Assembly (NCBI RefSeq): GCF_003113895.1
Contig: NZ_BDUD01000001.1
Coordinates: 124,001 to 188,000, forward strand
Reading direction: 5' to 3'
Length of the DNA: 64,000 nt
DNA from: Nostoc commune NIES-4072
Lineage (GTDB): Bacteria; Cyanobacteriota; Cyanobacteriia; Cyanobacteriales; Nostocaceae
Positions 38,517 to 48,062 of this stretch are shown here, piece by piece (the first letter of the stretch is position 1; each line of letters starts with the position of its first letter). Both the position numbers and the translations under genes were made by a program. The notes beneath the pieces are model-generated. The model saw nothing but the letters and a program-made list of their open reading frames with translations. It was not told the DNA's origin and made no database searches.

Positions 38517-38681
38517 GGGAGTGGGGAGTGGGGATTAGGGAGATGAGGGAGATGAGGGGGATGAGGGGGATGAGGGGGATGAGGGGGATGAGGGGGACAA
38601 GGGGGATAAGGGGGAATATTGAAGAAGTCTCTTCTCCATGCCCAATGCCCAATGCCCAATGCCCAATGCCCAATCCCCAAT
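38517..38681. repeat. 9-bp G-rich and 7-bp CCCAATG tandem repeats
   Basis: 38538-38614 is about eight copies of a 9-base unit of the GGGGGATGA type, giving several runs of five G separated by four or five bases, a strong G-quadruplex candidate on the plus strand. 38636-38681 is about five CCCAATG heptamers. Both lie between the pilT stop and the KaiB-like gene. Confidence 0.9.
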
Positions 38682-38682
38682 C

Positions 38683-39957
38683 TTAAACTCGACCTCTGAG
38701 AAACTGTGCCATTTCGTTAGGAGTTGGTGACATTTCTAAAGCAGTCTCTTCAGTGATGCGACCGTCTTGGTAGAGATTGAGCAATGATTGATTCATCGTA
38801 ATCATGCCGTCAAAGCCAGCTTGTTTCATCAACTCGCCAATTTCATCATACTTACCATCTTTGATCCATTCTTTGATAGCCTCAGTATTGATCAGCACAT
38901 CGTGGAAAGCAGCCCGCTTCCCGTCAGTTGTACGGCACAAACCTTGGGCAATTACTGCCACTAAAGACTCAGATATTGCCACCCGCATTGCATCTTGTTC
39001 ATCACCAGAGTAGAGATTGAGAATCCGTTCAATGGTTTTGACAGCGCTATTGGTGTGTAGGGTTCCCATAACTAAGTGACCAGTCTGAGCGGCTTTTAGA
39101 GCGGTGTTGACTGTTTCCTTATCCCGCATTTCCCCCACCAGAATCAAATCTGGATCTTCCCGCAAAGCTGCTTTCAAAGCGTTGTCAAATTTCCGGGTAT
39201 GCATTCCCACTTCCCGTTGTTTGACTAAAGACTTGCGGCTTTGATGGATAAATTCTATTGGGTCTTCAATGGTGATGATATGCTTGGACATCTCCTTATT
39301 GATGTAGTCAACCATCGCCGCCATTGTGGTGGACTTACCAGAACCAGTGGGCCCAGTCACTAAAATTAAACCTTTGTGATGATGGCAAATATCCCGAAAA
39401 ACTGGAGGTAATCTCAACTGTTCCATAGTCAAGATTTTTAGCGGAATCAACCGCAACACCATTGCAGGCCCTTTAAGGGAGCCAAAAACATTAATCCGCA
39501 CGCGAGCAAAGTCATATTGAGTTGCTCCGTCAAATTCTAAGTGTTCTTCAAAGCGCTGAATTTCCCCTTCACTCATCACCTCCCGTAACCAACTCATAAA
39601 AGCTTCTTTATCTGTTTCTGGATAATCCGTTGGTTGAATTTCTCCTCGGCTGCGGAAGCGCGGTACTTCACCTACACCCAAGTGAATGTCAGAATATCCC
39701 TGATCGAAAGCTTCTCTGATTAACTTCGCTAAAGTCAGTTGTGAACTGCTGTTTTTAGGGGCAACTGAACTAGGTATTGGCGGTGGACTAACCGGACGAT
39801 GACCTGCAACAGGCGCGTTGCTACTCCTATCTGACATATCCAATGTTTGTGTCATCTGCCTCTGGGTACTAGAGGTTGGCGGTGGGGGCGGCGGCATTGG
39901 TGGCAGGTTACGTCCAACAGCAGAGTTAGAATTTGATGGAGACTGTGATTGTGTCAT
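38683..39957 (-). CDS. pilT: Type IV pilus retraction ATPase PilT
   Basis: 424 residues. After a Pro/Ser-rich N-terminus (about 1-70) come the PilT N-domain, Walker [11 protein letters not shown], the Asp box ([10 protein letters not shown]), Walker B ([14 protein letters not shown]) and the His box ([12 protein letters not shown]). The C-terminus has AIAQGLCRT, typical of PilT. It drives pilus disassembly in twitching motility and DNA uptake. No other pil gene adjoins it. The KaiB-like gene follows on the same strand. Confidence 0.95.
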   Translation of the reverse strand: MTQSQSPSNSNSAVGRNLPPMPPPPPPTSSTQRQMTQTLDMSDRSSNAPVAGHRPVSPPPIPSSVAPKNSSSQLTLAKLIREAFDQGYSDIHLGVGEVPRFRSRGEIQPTDYPETDKEAFMSWLREVMSEGEIQRFEEHLEFDGATQYDFARVRINVFGSLKGPAMVLRLIPLKILTMEQLRLPPVFRDICHHHKGLILVTGPTGSGKSTTMAAMVDYINKEMSKHIITIEDPIEFIHQSRKSLVKQREVGMHTRKFDNALKAALREDPDLILVGEMRDKETVNTALKAAQTGHLVMGTLHTNSAVKTIERILNLYSGDEQDAMRVAISESLVAVIAQGLCRTTDGKRAAFHDVLINTEAIKEWIKDGKYDEIGELMKQAGFDGMITMNQSLLNLYQDGRITEETALEMSPTPNEMAQFLRGRV

Positions 39958-40693
39958 ATATCTTCACATTTGGCAGTTAAAAAGTTGAATTAACGAGAAG
40001 TCAAGTCACTTACTTCGATGACTTTTGGAGAGTGCTTGCGTGCAAGCTCTAGTGGTGATGAAATGGATTGAAATTTTAGAACTATGTTCAATCCATTTCA
40101 TCCACCTCAATTTGTATCTTTTTTTTATTGAAATTCCACTAGTCAGATTACTTAAATAAATTATTTAACCTATCCACCCTGGTTTAACACACGGAAGGAC
40201 TCAAACTTCTTCAGAAAAAATACATAGATATTTTAGTAATTAATAATACTTATAGCAAAATATAAATATTCTGAGCTTTTTAGATGAGAAATTTATCCCA
40301 CGCATGGACACGAATTGCCAGCAATTAACAGCACAAACACTAGCAGATCATTTATTCAGCCCATCTATGAATTATGAGAACCAATACTAATTTTTATAAG
40401 AAATGTTAAGTAGAATAGGATTAATATATTGGGGATCAAGGTTAAAAGCTCATACCTTTTAGCTTATATATCTGAAGGCAGATGCACAAAACAAGTTGTT
40501 TGACATAGATATAAGCGCTGACTTTTTATTCATAATTACAAAAAATTAACTGTAAACTTTAGTAAATAAATGCTCATTTTCTCTATTAGTTTTTATATAC
40601 TGAATTTCACTGAGAAACAAAATCAGTTTACTCGCCAAAAGCGAGAGATGACTGAAAATTAAAATTCGTTGTGTATTTTTGGGAGGAAAAGTC
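39958..40693. other. Intergenic, 0.7 kb, divergent
   Basis: AT-rich DNA carrying the promoters of pilT and of the membrane protein at 40694. No reading frame or repeat of note. Confidence 0.5.
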
Positions 40694-41068
40694 ATGGTTT
40701 CTGCTCAAAGCTCTAATCTAGGAAAGACCTACTCCTTGTTGATGATTAAAAGCTTTTTAATATGGACTTTTACATTAGCAGTATGTTTGTTAGTTGTCGG
40801 TTTTCCGCTAGTTGTCTTGATGGCTACGGTCGGATGTCTGTTGTCGATCATCTTACAATCTGTAATGCCTGTTAGTGCTGTTTTGCTTGTAGCAGGCGCT
40901 TTAATAATGTTTAATGTCATGGCAGTTGTATTGGCTGCGGGTGTACTAACTGTTAAAGGAGTTCATCCCAGTGAAATTAAATGGTTAAGCTGGTTGCATG
41001 GAGAGGCAGACCAAATGCAGGCTACTGTTTACGCTGCTTGCCCTTTAACTTGTGAGATTAAAATGTAG
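40694..41068 (+). CDS. Small membrane protein (hypothetical)
   Basis: ATG at 40694 is chosen because GGGAGGAAAAG stands before it. 124 residues with two or three transmembrane helices (about 22-48, 50-72, 74-92), then a soluble tail with IKWLSWLHGEADQMQATVYAACPLTCEI. No family recognised. Two near-identical terminators follow. Confidence 0.7.
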   Translation: MVSAQSSNLGKTYSLLMIKSFLIWTFTLAVCLLVVGFPLVVLMATVGCLLSIILQSVMPVSAVLLVAGALIMFNVMAVVLAAGVLTVKGVHPSEIKWLSWLHGEADQMQATVYAACPLTCEIKM

Positions 41069-41083
41069 TCATTACAGGTGAAT

Positions 41084-41129
41084 ACGACAAACAGTGCGTC
41101 TGCCCGGTTTAGCCGGGTTTTTTCATGCT
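41084..41129 (+). terminator. Intrinsic terminator, copy A of a duplicated segment
   Basis: CCCGG-TTTAG-CCGGG followed by TTTTTT. The surrounding 46 bases (ACAAACAGTGCGTCTGCCCG...) recur at 41175-41220 with a few changes. Confidence 0.85.
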
Positions 41130-41174
41130 GTTTGTGATTTTACTTGTGACAAGGCCTGGTCATTATAGATAAAT

Positions 41175-41220
41175 TCGATAAACAGTGCATCTACCCGATT
41201 AAGCCGGGTTTTTTTATGCT
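41175..41220 (+). terminator. Intrinsic terminator, copy B of a duplicated segment
   Basis: ACCCG-ATTAAGC-CGGGT with seven T after it; the stem is weaker than in copy A. It starts 91 bases after copy A. The pattern suggests a local duplication rather than two separate terminators. Confidence 0.8.
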
Positions 41221-41588
41221 TATTAGACCTCTTGCAAAAGTGCTTTTTGCACTCTTGGGGAAAAGGGTAATGGTTTTAGGTTAAAGGGTAGTATTTAAAC
41301 CTTTTCCCTCTTCCCCCTTACCCTTTTCCCCTCTTCATTTTCCTGACAAATGCCAAGAAGTCTATTGTGTGATTATCCTTTTAAGGAAGTCGGCACAATA
41401 AAACCAAACTGTGTGAAGAAAAGTAAATAAGTCTCAAACCCTTTTGCGTCCTGCTTTATGCCAACGATAATTGTTTACGCTGACTTACTTATATTTATAG
41501 TTTGTGTGATGATTGATCGCTACCTATTGACTATTGACCATAGACCATTGACTATAACCATTGGCAAATGACAGATGGCTAATGACTA
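41221..41588. other. Intergenic with low-complexity and heptamer repeats
   Basis: Contains AAGGGTAATGG/CCCTTTTCCCC tracts (41260-41340) and a run of CATTGAC/TAATGAC heptamers from about 41525 that continues into the wecB start codon. Confidence 0.7.
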
Positions 41589-42719
41589 ATGACTAATCAA
41601 AAACGTGTTTGCATTATTTTGGGTACTCGTCCAGAAGCAATTAAACTAGCTCCTGTGATTCAGGTTTTCCAAAAGTCTTCAAGTTTTGAGTCGCAAGTAA
41701 TTCTAACTGGACAGCATCGAGAGATGGTTGAGCAAGTTATGCAACTGTTCAACATCAAAGCAGATTATGACTTGGAAATTATGCAGGTTCAGCAATCTCT
41801 AAATGATATTACCTGCCGTAGTTTACAAGGGTTAGAAGCATTATTTAAGGATAAAAAACCAGATTTAGTGGTGGTGCAGGGAGACACTACTACGGCTTTT
41901 GCCGCAGCTTTGGCAGCTTTTTATCAAAAAATCCCTATCGGTCATGTAGAAGCAGGTTTAAGAACTGATGATATCTTGAATCCTTACCCAGAAGAAGCTA
42001 ATCGACGGTTGATTTCTCAAATTACTCAGTTGCACTTTGCGCCTACTCCTTGGGCTGTGGAAAATTTGCACCGTTCTGGTGTTTTGGGTGAAATTCACAT
42101 GACGGGTAACACGGTAATTGATGCGCTGTTGAATGTAGCTGCAACCCAAGCAGTTTGTAATGTACCAGGCTTAGACTGGGATTCATACCGCGTTCTGTTA
42201 GCAACAGTTCATCGTCGAGAAAATTGGGGAGAACCTCTGTTAGCGATCGCTCAAGGCTTTTTACAAATCTTAGACAAGTTTCCTGATACAGCTTTGCTAC
42301 TACCATTACATCGCAATCCCACAGTGCGAGTTCCATTACAAGAACTTTTAGGGAATCATCCCCGAATTTTCTTGACAGATCCTCTCGATTATGGTGAGTT
42401 GGTGGGTGCAATTGGGCGATCGCATCTTTTGCTCACTGACTCTGGTGGCTTGCAAGAAGAAGCCCCCAGTTTGGGAAAACCAGTATTAGTTTTAAGAGAT
42501 ACCACCGAAAGACCAGAAGCTATTGCAGCCGGTACAGCGAAACTTGTAGGCACTACAAGTGAGAACATTTTTGCAAATGCTGCTGAGTTACTTAGTGATC
42601 CAGATGCTTATGCAGCAATGGCAAATGCAATTAATCCCTTTGGGGATGGTCATGCAGCAGAGCGCATTTTGCAGATTGTACAAAATTACCTGGGTCTTTC
42701 ATCAGAAACTTCAACTTAG
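41589..42719 (+). CDS. wecB: UDP-N-acetylglucosamine 2-epimerase (non-hydrolysing)
   Basis: 376 residues. It makes UDP-ManNAc from UDP-GlcNAc for cell-surface polysaccharide. Motifs: GTRPEAIKLAPVI, TGQHREMV, VQGDTTTAFAAALAAFY, HVEAGLRT, YPEEANRR, HRRENWG, and the C-terminal DSGGLQEEAPSLGKPVLVLRDTTERPEAI. The start codon lies inside a TAATGAC tandem repeat and has no Shine-Dalgarno sequence; the next start candidates would remove conserved residues, so 41589 is kept. Confidence 0.96.
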   Translation: MTNQKRVCIILGTRPEAIKLAPVIQVFQKSSSFESQVILTGQHREMVEQVMQLFNIKADYDLEIMQVQQSLNDITCRSLQGLEALFKDKKPDLVVVQGDTTTAFAAALAAFYQKIPIGHVEAGLRTDDILNPYPEEANRRLISQITQLHFAPTPWAVENLHRSGVLGEIHMTGNTVIDALLNVAATQAVCNVPGLDWDSYRVLLATVHRRENWGEPLLAIAQGFLQILDKFPDTALLLPLHRNPTVRVPLQELLGNHPRIFLTDPLDYGELVGAIGRSHLLLTDSGGLQEEAPSLGKPVLVLRDTTERPEAIAAGTAKLVGTTSENIFANAAELLSDPDAYAAMANAINPFGDGHAAERILQIVQNYLGLSSETST

Positions 42720-43288
42720 GAACTTAAAGTGAACAAAATGCAAAATTTCTGTTTTTCAGGGTGCATAAAATCCGCTTTTCTGCCGATTTTTTTACTTCAA
42801 AAAGCTCCATGTCTCATATCATGTCCGCATAAATAGTTATGCTAACCACAATACTGCTCGCTTTGTGCATTTTTAACTCGGCATTGGGTTTAGGGAAAAG
42901 GTTACTGGGTTTAGGTTAAAGGTTTTTTCTTTGCCCTTTCCCCTTCCCCTTTTCCCCAAAACCCGACAAGTATTGATGCTAACCACAACCATTACACCCC
43001 ACCCTCAACCGCTCCCTGCTCTTCGGCAGGAAAGACAAAGCGTAGCTTTGGCGGGATGGGGTTCTTCGGGTTTAATAAGCAATCAAGCGGACATGATATC
43101 AGACGATAGCCGAGCGTGGGATGAATGATTTATCTCCATCCCACAAAAAAATAGTAGAATCAACAGATTTTTAACGAAGAGGCAGTTCTAAAAGGGGGCT
43201 AAAAGTTTGGGGAAATGACCTTATCCAGAACTGTTCTATCCCCCTTGCTCTCTGCTCCCTTGCCTCTTTATCAAAGGGTGACTTTTGG
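42720..43288. other. Intergenic built of dispersed repeats
   Basis: Contains GGGTTTAGG/CCCTTTCCCC tracts (42890-42965) similar to those at 41260-41340 and 44165-44230, and GCAGGAAAGACAAAGCGTAG around a palindromic stretch. A 65-codon frame (42931-43128) lies wholly in repeat DNA and is not called. Confidence 0.65.
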
Positions 43289-43957
43289 CTAAATACCTAA
43301 AGCTCCTCGTGTTTCGGGTCCCACCGTACCATCTACAAGTAGACCTTTACTTGCCTGAAAGCTTCGGACTCGGTTAACAGTTTCTCGACCGTAAATTCCA
43401 TCAACTCTGAGATTACCTAAAGCTGTTTGAACATCTCTTACAAGCTGACCTCTAGAACCAGGGGTAAGAATCACCGAACCGCCAACACCACCAGGTCTAG
43501 TTATAGGAGCATAGTTAGGTCTATTACCAACCCACCGAGCAAAAACATATCTACCCGTAGAAAGCCTAGCAAAACCGTTTTCATACCTTTCAATGGCTGG
43601 AAGTGTTGTGCCATTTGGTAGGCAATCCACGTATGAGTAGTTAGTGCTTGGGCCTGTACGGATACGCAAACAACTGCCGTTAGTCCTGACAAATGCAGCC
43701 GTACTAATTTGAATTTGGGCAGCAGCAATAAGTAATACACCAACACCAGCTAAAGCTAACCAAGCTGAAGATTTAAGAAGTTTTTTCCAATTAAATTTAG
43801 CTTTGGTAATTCCAAATGTCTCTTCTTTATTAATAACTATGTCAAAAGATGTAAGAGGTTTTTTGTTATCTAATTGAGATTTAGAGGAATTATATTTGGT
43901 GTTTCGAGATGCTTCTTCTTGAGCAATAAACATTTGAGAATAAGCAAGATATTCCAT
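43289..43957 (-). CDS. SH3-like and peptidoglycan-binding domain protein
   Basis: 222 residues. Residues about 60-83 are a transmembrane anchor. Then come an SH3-type domain (NGSCLRIRTGPSTNYSYVDCLPNGTTLPAIERYENGF; two Cys likely disulphide) and a C-terminal PG_binding_1 domain with repeats of the GLxVDGxxGxxT type (LRVDGIYGRETVNRVRSFQASKGLLVDGTVGPETRGAL). It is probably attached to the membrane and binds cell wall. GGGGTG precedes the ATG. Confidence 0.88.
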   Translation of the reverse strand: MEYLAYSQMFIAQEEASRNTKYNSSKSQLDNKKPLTSFDIVINKEETFGITKAKFNWKKLLKSSAWLALAGVGVLLIAAAQIQISTAAFVRTNGSCLRIRTGPSTNYSYVDCLPNGTTLPAIERYENGFARLSTGRYVFARWVGNRPNYAPITRPGGVGGSVILTPGSRGQLVRDVQTALGNLRVDGIYGRETVNRVRSFQASKGLLVDGTVGPETRGALGI

Positions 43958-44521
43958 AATGCACCCCTTTATATGAAAAAATGAGTAAATACAGAAAAAA
44001 CTGAATTTCTCTGTATTTATTCTTAGTATATTTTATATCTCTGTATTGTCAAAAGGTTTTTGCTGGTAGCGGAATTAAGAAAAAATAAAATCAACGTGAG
44101 TTCGATAAACCTCTCACTACCTTGAACTTTAGTTCAAAGGTGTCCCTCTCGCCCCAATACTTCTCGGTTAAAGGGGAAGGGGAAAAGGGAAAAAAAGCTT
44201 TAACCCTTCCCCTTTAACCTTTTCCCAAAACCTGATTCCGGATTAAAAATGCAAAACCCGAGAAGTATTGCCTCTCGCCCGTCGAAGAGGGGCCATTTTA
44301 TGTAGAAAAATCAGGGAGAGGTCTTTTTGATTGAGCTAATTAAGCGGATACTTCGCAGTGTCCAGATCCCCGACTTCTTAAAGAAGTCGGGGATCTAACT
44401 TTTCACTATATATAATCCGTCGAATTCACGTTGAAATCAGTTAAAAGATTTCTACAAAAATAAATAAAATTTAGTAAAAGCTTTTTTGCTTACTGGCTCC
44501 TTCTTTATGCGTCCAAATATG
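43958..44521. other. Intergenic with dispersed repeats
   Basis: Contains the CCCTTCCCCTTT / AAAGGGGAAGGGG pair (44170-44225), and a copy of the AAAATCAGGGAGAGGTCTTTT repeat at about 44310. CCCCGACTTCTT/AAGAAGTCGGGG (about 44370-44395) forms a strong 12-bp hairpin. No gene seen. Confidence 0.65.
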
Positions 44522-44932
44522 TCAAGCGTATTGTTCGAGTCTAGCTAAATTAACAACCGTAGATGCTAATTCGTCTAAATCTATCGGCTTACAACGGTAT
44601 ATATCATAACCTGCTAATAATGCACGATTACGGTCTTCGTCGAAAGCAGATGCCGTCAGAGCAATAGCTGGAATCTTTCTCCCTCGCCTTGCTTCTATAT
44701 TTCTGATCTTTGTGAGCAGTGAGCAGCCGCTCTCATCTGGTAAATAAATGTCACTAATCAGGATGTCTGGTTTAAAAAATGACATTATTTCTAGAGCATC
44801 ACCTGCCGAAGCAGCTGTAATAATCTCTGCTCCGTCTATTTCAAATAGAAAGGTAAGTAAGGTTCTCGTATCAGGGTCGTCATCCACAATGAGCAATCGC
44901 AGACCTTTAAAAGACATCGACTGATTAGACAT
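44522..44932 (-). CDS. Receiver-only response regulator
   Basis: The ATG at 44932 (MSNQSMSFKGLRLLIVDDDP) is preferred to the upstream in-frame one at 44998. 136 residues forming one receiver domain: acidic pair in IVDDDP, phospho-acceptor Asp in ILISDIYLP, the Thr in ALTAS and the Lys in YRCKPID. There is no output domain, so it probably passes a signal on within a phosphorelay or binds a partner. No kinase gene is adjacent; the three Crp-type regulators begin 190 bases away. Confidence 0.9.
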   Translation of the reverse strand: MSNQSMSFKGLRLLIVDDDPDTRTLLTFLFEIDGAEIITAASAGDALEIMSFFKPDILISDIYLPDESGCSLLTKIRNIEARRGRKIPAIALTASAFDEDRNRALLAGYDIYRCKPIDLDELASTVVNLARLEQYA

Positions 44933-45122
44933 TATTTCACCGCCGTGTAGCTGAAACACCATCAAATCGCATGTATTTATAAATGCGATTTGATGCATAC
45001 TTTACTAAATCTTAATGGAACTAACTGGCAAACGTCTGTCCGGTGTCGGACATAGTAGGTTAAAATTATTCACTAGTTATTCACTAGCGATGTCTACGAC
45101 GGGCTACGCCTACGCGCCTTGG

Positions 45123-45833
45123 CTAATTGTCCAGCAACCGAGCAAATTCGTTTTGGATAACTCGATAACACTCACAGGAAGTTGCTTCCAAATCTTCCCG
45201 ATTCAGGATGCTAATATGACCACGCTGATAGCGAATTATTCCGGTTCGGCTCAGGGTATTAGCCGCTACTGTCACACCGGAGCGCCGTACACCCAGCATC
45301 TGGGCAATAAATTCTTGTGTGAGCGGAAAATCCTCTAATTGCAGGCGGTCAGAGACTGTCAGTAGCCAACGAGCCAGCCGCTCCTCTAGGGTATGAAAAC
45401 GGTTGCAGGCACATCCTTGCGCCAGTTCAGTGTATACAGCTTGTACATAGCGCAGCAGCAGGTTTTGAATAGCTCCGCCCTGATTGAACTCGGTTTTAAG
45501 TATATCTGCATCCATCTGCATAGCAGCACCTGAAACCTGCACAAACGCTTTTGTGGTTGTTGTATTGCCTCCTAAAATTACTGGGATACCGACCATGCCT
45601 TCATTGCTCACTATCCCAACTTCCACCATTGAGCCATCTTCCATACTACTGACAATAGAAACTACTGCGTGTTGAGGAAAATAGACGTGTGCGATCGGTT
45701 CTTTTGGTTCGTAAATTACTTGCCGAGTCGAAAGCGAAACCAACTTCAGGTGTGGAACAAGACGCTGATAATCATTAGTTGACAAAGCCGCGAGTAACTT
45801 ATTTACTTGCGGCTTAAAAGTGTTTTCCCTCAC
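45123..45833 (-). CDS. Crp/Fnr-type regulator, paralogue 1
   Basis: 236 residues. The N-terminal half is a cyclic-nucleotide-binding-like beta barrel (RQVIYEPKEPIAHVYFPQHAVVSIVSSMEDGSMVEVGIVSNEGMVG), which lacks the usual cAMP phosphate-binding cassette. The C-terminal winged helix has EFIAQMLGVRRSGVTVAANTLSRTGIIRYQRGHISI. Two conserved cysteines (ACNRFH, SCECYR) occur in all three paralogues. Two similar genes lie upstream on the same strand (45919-46665 and 46855-47592). The signal sensed is unknown. Confidence 0.92.
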   Translation of the reverse strand: MRENTFKPQVNKLLAALSTNDYQRLVPHLKLVSLSTRQVIYEPKEPIAHVYFPQHAVVSIVSSMEDGSMVEVGIVSNEGMVGIPVILGGNTTTTKAFVQVSGAAMQMDADILKTEFNQGGAIQNLLLRYVQAVYTELAQGCACNRFHTLEERLARWLLTVSDRLQLEDFPLTQEFIAQMLGVRRSGVTVAANTLSRTGIIRYQRGHISILNREDLEATSCECYRVIQNEFARLLDN

Positions 45834-45918
45834 TGAACATTAAAAAAATAGATAAATTTGCTCAAAATACTTTAAATCAAGTTACTTTTGCGAGTCTGTT
45901 CGGTTTCGCACACATAAC

Positions 45919-46665
45919 TCAAAAAAATTTTTCGGCTCGGTTACTGGGCAAAAAGCCCAGTAACCGAGCAAATTCGTTTTGTATGACTCGATAACACTCG
46001 CAGGAAGTTGCTGACAAATTCTCTCGGTTCAAGATGTTAATATGACCACGGTGATAGCTGATCATTCCGGCTCGGCTGAGAGTGCTAGCCGCAACTGTAA
46101 CGCCGGAACGACGCACACCTAGCATCTGAGAGATAAATTCTTGCGTGAGGAAAAAATCTTCTGATCCCACACGGTCAGAGACTGTCAGTAACCAACGAGC
46201 CAGCCGTTCGTCCAGTGTATGCAGACGGTTACAGGCAGCTCCTTGCGCCAGTTCAGAATATATAGCTTGTATGTAAGACAGCAGCAGGGTTTGAATAGCT
46301 CCGCCCCGATTGAACTCGGCTTTAAGTACATCTGCATTCATCTGCATAGCAGCGCCCGAAATCTGCACAAATGATGTTGTGGTTGTGATCTTGTTTCCTA
46401 AAATTACCGGGATACCAATCATGCCTTCACTGCTCACTATCCCAACTTCCGCCGTTGAGCCATCTTCCATAGTGGCAACTATAGAAACCATTGAGTTGTG
46501 AGGAAAATAGACCTGTGCGATCGGTTCGCCTGCTTGAGAAAGAATTTGCGGAACTTCGAGCGAAACTAGTTTTAGATGGGGGAGAAGACGCTGATAATCA
46601 CTGGCTGGCAAAGCTGCAAGCAGCTTATTTAATGGTTGCTGAAAGATATTTTCATCTAATGACAT
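45919..46665 (-). CDS. Crp/Fnr-type regulator, paralogue 2
   Basis: 248 residues, clearly homologous to its two neighbours over the whole length; its helix-turn-helix (FISQMLGVRRSGVTVAASTL) is nearly identical to paralogue 1, so both may recognise the same site. The sensor domain has SIVATMEDGSTAEVGIVSSEGMIGIPVILG. The C-terminus has an extra LGFLPSNRAEKFF tail. The gap to paralogue 1 is 85 bases. Confidence 0.92.
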   Translation of the reverse strand: MSLDENIFQQPLNKLLAALPASDYQRLLPHLKLVSLEVPQILSQAGEPIAQVYFPHNSMVSIVATMEDGSTAEVGIVSSEGMIGIPVILGNKITTTTSFVQISGAAMQMNADVLKAEFNRGGAIQTLLLSYIQAIYSELAQGAACNRLHTLDERLARWLLTVSDRVGSEDFFLTQEFISQMLGVRRSGVTVAASTLSRAGMISYHRGHINILNRENLSATSCECYRVIQNEFARLLGFLPSNRAEKFF

Positions 46666-46854
46666 TAGAAGCCACTCTTCTTAAATTAGGTGACTTTAGA
46701 AAAACCAACTCAGGGCATAAGGAAAGGATTTAAGGGTCAGATCCTAATGTCAAAAGGTGTATTCACTAAAGAAACATAGGAGCAATCTAAAAAAGCTTAA
46801 ATTAATACACTTGTTTAAGTCTGTGCACTTCCGTACATAGAAACTTAAAAAAAC

Positions 46855-47592
46855 TTATTTTCGTCGTTTATTGGGCTTATTGTCCAATAAACGAATAATT
46901 TCCTCTTCTAGTATCTGATAACATTCACAGGAAGTTTTTTCTAAAGCCTCTCGATTCAGAATCTTAATCTGACCACGGTGGTAGGCGATCATTCCAGCTT
47001 GGCTCAGGGTGCTAGCTACTTCGGTGACACCAGCGCTATTTACACCCAGCATCTCTGAGATAAATTCTTGGGTAAGCGGAAATTCCTTTGATTCCAGACG
47101 GTCAGAGATTGTCAGCAGCCAACGAGCCAGCCGCTCCTCTAACTGATGAAGACGGTTGCACACAGATTCTTGTACTATTTGAGTGTATACACCTTGCACA
47201 TAGCACAGCAGCACCGTTTGAAGCGCTGCACTCCGATTGAACTCGCTTCTGAGTATATTTGCATCGATTTGCATGGCACTGTCTGGAATTTGCACCAATG
47301 CAGTTGTGGTTGTGATGTTGTCTCCTAAAATCACAGGCATACCCACCATGCCTTCATTACTCACTAAACCAACTTCCATTGTCGAGCCATCTTCCATAGT
47401 GGTGACAATAGAAACCACTGCGTTATGAGGAAAATAGACCTGTGTAATCGGTTCGCCTGTTTGGTAAAGGACTTGCCGATCTGAAAGTGGAACCAGCTTC
47501 ATGTGGGGAATAAGACGCTGATAATCACTGGCTGGCAGAGCTGCAAGCAACTTATTTGCTGGTTGCTCAAAGGCATTTTTGTCTAATGACAT
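46855..47592 (-). CDS. Crp/Fnr-type regulator, paralogue 3
   Basis: Start set at 47592 (MSLDKNAFEQPANKLLAALP), where TAGGAGAATTCC precedes the ATG; the open frame extends 13 codons upstream. 245 residues. Its recognition helix is different from the other two (EFISEMLGVNSAGVTEVASTLSQAG against LGVRRSGVTVAA), so it probably binds another target. It is the most upstream and the most diverged of the three. Confidence 0.92.
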   Translation of the reverse strand: MSLDKNAFEQPANKLLAALPASDYQRLIPHMKLVPLSDRQVLYQTGEPITQVYFPHNAVVSIVTTMEDGSTMEVGLVSNEGMVGMPVILGDNITTTTALVQIPDSAMQIDANILRSEFNRSAALQTVLLCYVQGVYTQIVQESVCNRLHQLEERLARWLLTISDRLESKEFPLTQEFISEMLGVNSAGVTEVASTLSQAGMIAYHRGQIKILNREALEKTSCECYQILEEEIIRLLDNKPNKRRK

Positions 47593-47804
47593 TGGAATTC
47601 TCCTAAATGTAGCCGTCTCTAGAAAAGGCAACTTACGGCATAAGGAGAAAAATCAAGAATTTGATCCTATATGTCAAAAGGTGTATTCCCTAAAAATGTT
47701 TTAATAAAAGATTAGATTTTTATATTTATTATAAACATATTTATAATAAATATAATTAAATTAGAAATTTACTCTAGCAAATAAATCCTGATACACTCAA
47801 AAAA

Positions 47805-47834
47805 GGTAGGGGCAATTCATGAATTGCCCCTACC
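47805..47834. repeat. 30-bp perfect palindrome
   Basis: GGTAGGGGCAATTCA followed directly by its reverse complement. A related sequence (GTAGGGGCAGTTTATGAATTG) is at about 25784-25804. A dispersed palindrome class; could also act as a terminator. Confidence 0.85.
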
Positions 47835-47933
47835 GATCTACCTCACATGAATGAAAACCGCCATATAGCTCACTAAAGCATTTATCATCTATCTAAAGGT
47901 TGAGAGCAAAATAATAGAAATTGCATAGCAAAG

Positions 47934-47989
47934 TAGCCCGCCTCAGAATAAATTCTGAGTCTAATAGCGAAAGTCGTCTAAAGACGACT
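47934..47989. repeat. 56-bp dispersed palindromic repeat, copy 1
   Basis: Starts TAGCCCGCCTCAGAATAAAT and contains the hairpins CTCAGAATAAATTCTGAG and AGTCGTCTAAAGACGACT. It matches copy 2 (49152-49207) at 54 of 56 positions, in direct orientation. The two flank the gene at 48063-49100. Confidence 0.9.
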
Positions 47990-48062
47990 GAGAAAATGTT
48001 ATGGCCTGTTTTAAGGAGCCTCCTGAAAGATATTCCTGTTGGGAGCATTGGAACGAATTACG

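Larger units (their letters stand above)
47593..48062. other. Intergenic with palindromes and repeat copy 1
   Basis: Holds a perfect 30-base palindrome at 47805-47834 (GGTAGGGGCAATTCA then its complement) and the first copy of the 56-base repeat described at 47934-47989. No gene seen. Confidence 0.8.

Noticed and set aside
38538..38681. Possible CRISPR array in the 38.5-kb repeats
   Set aside because: Units are 7 or 9 bases with no spacers; they are simple tandem repeats.
38447..38686. Three frames of 62-105 codons in the G-rich tract
   Set aside because: They translate simple repeats ([14 protein letters not shown] and similar) and have no other support.
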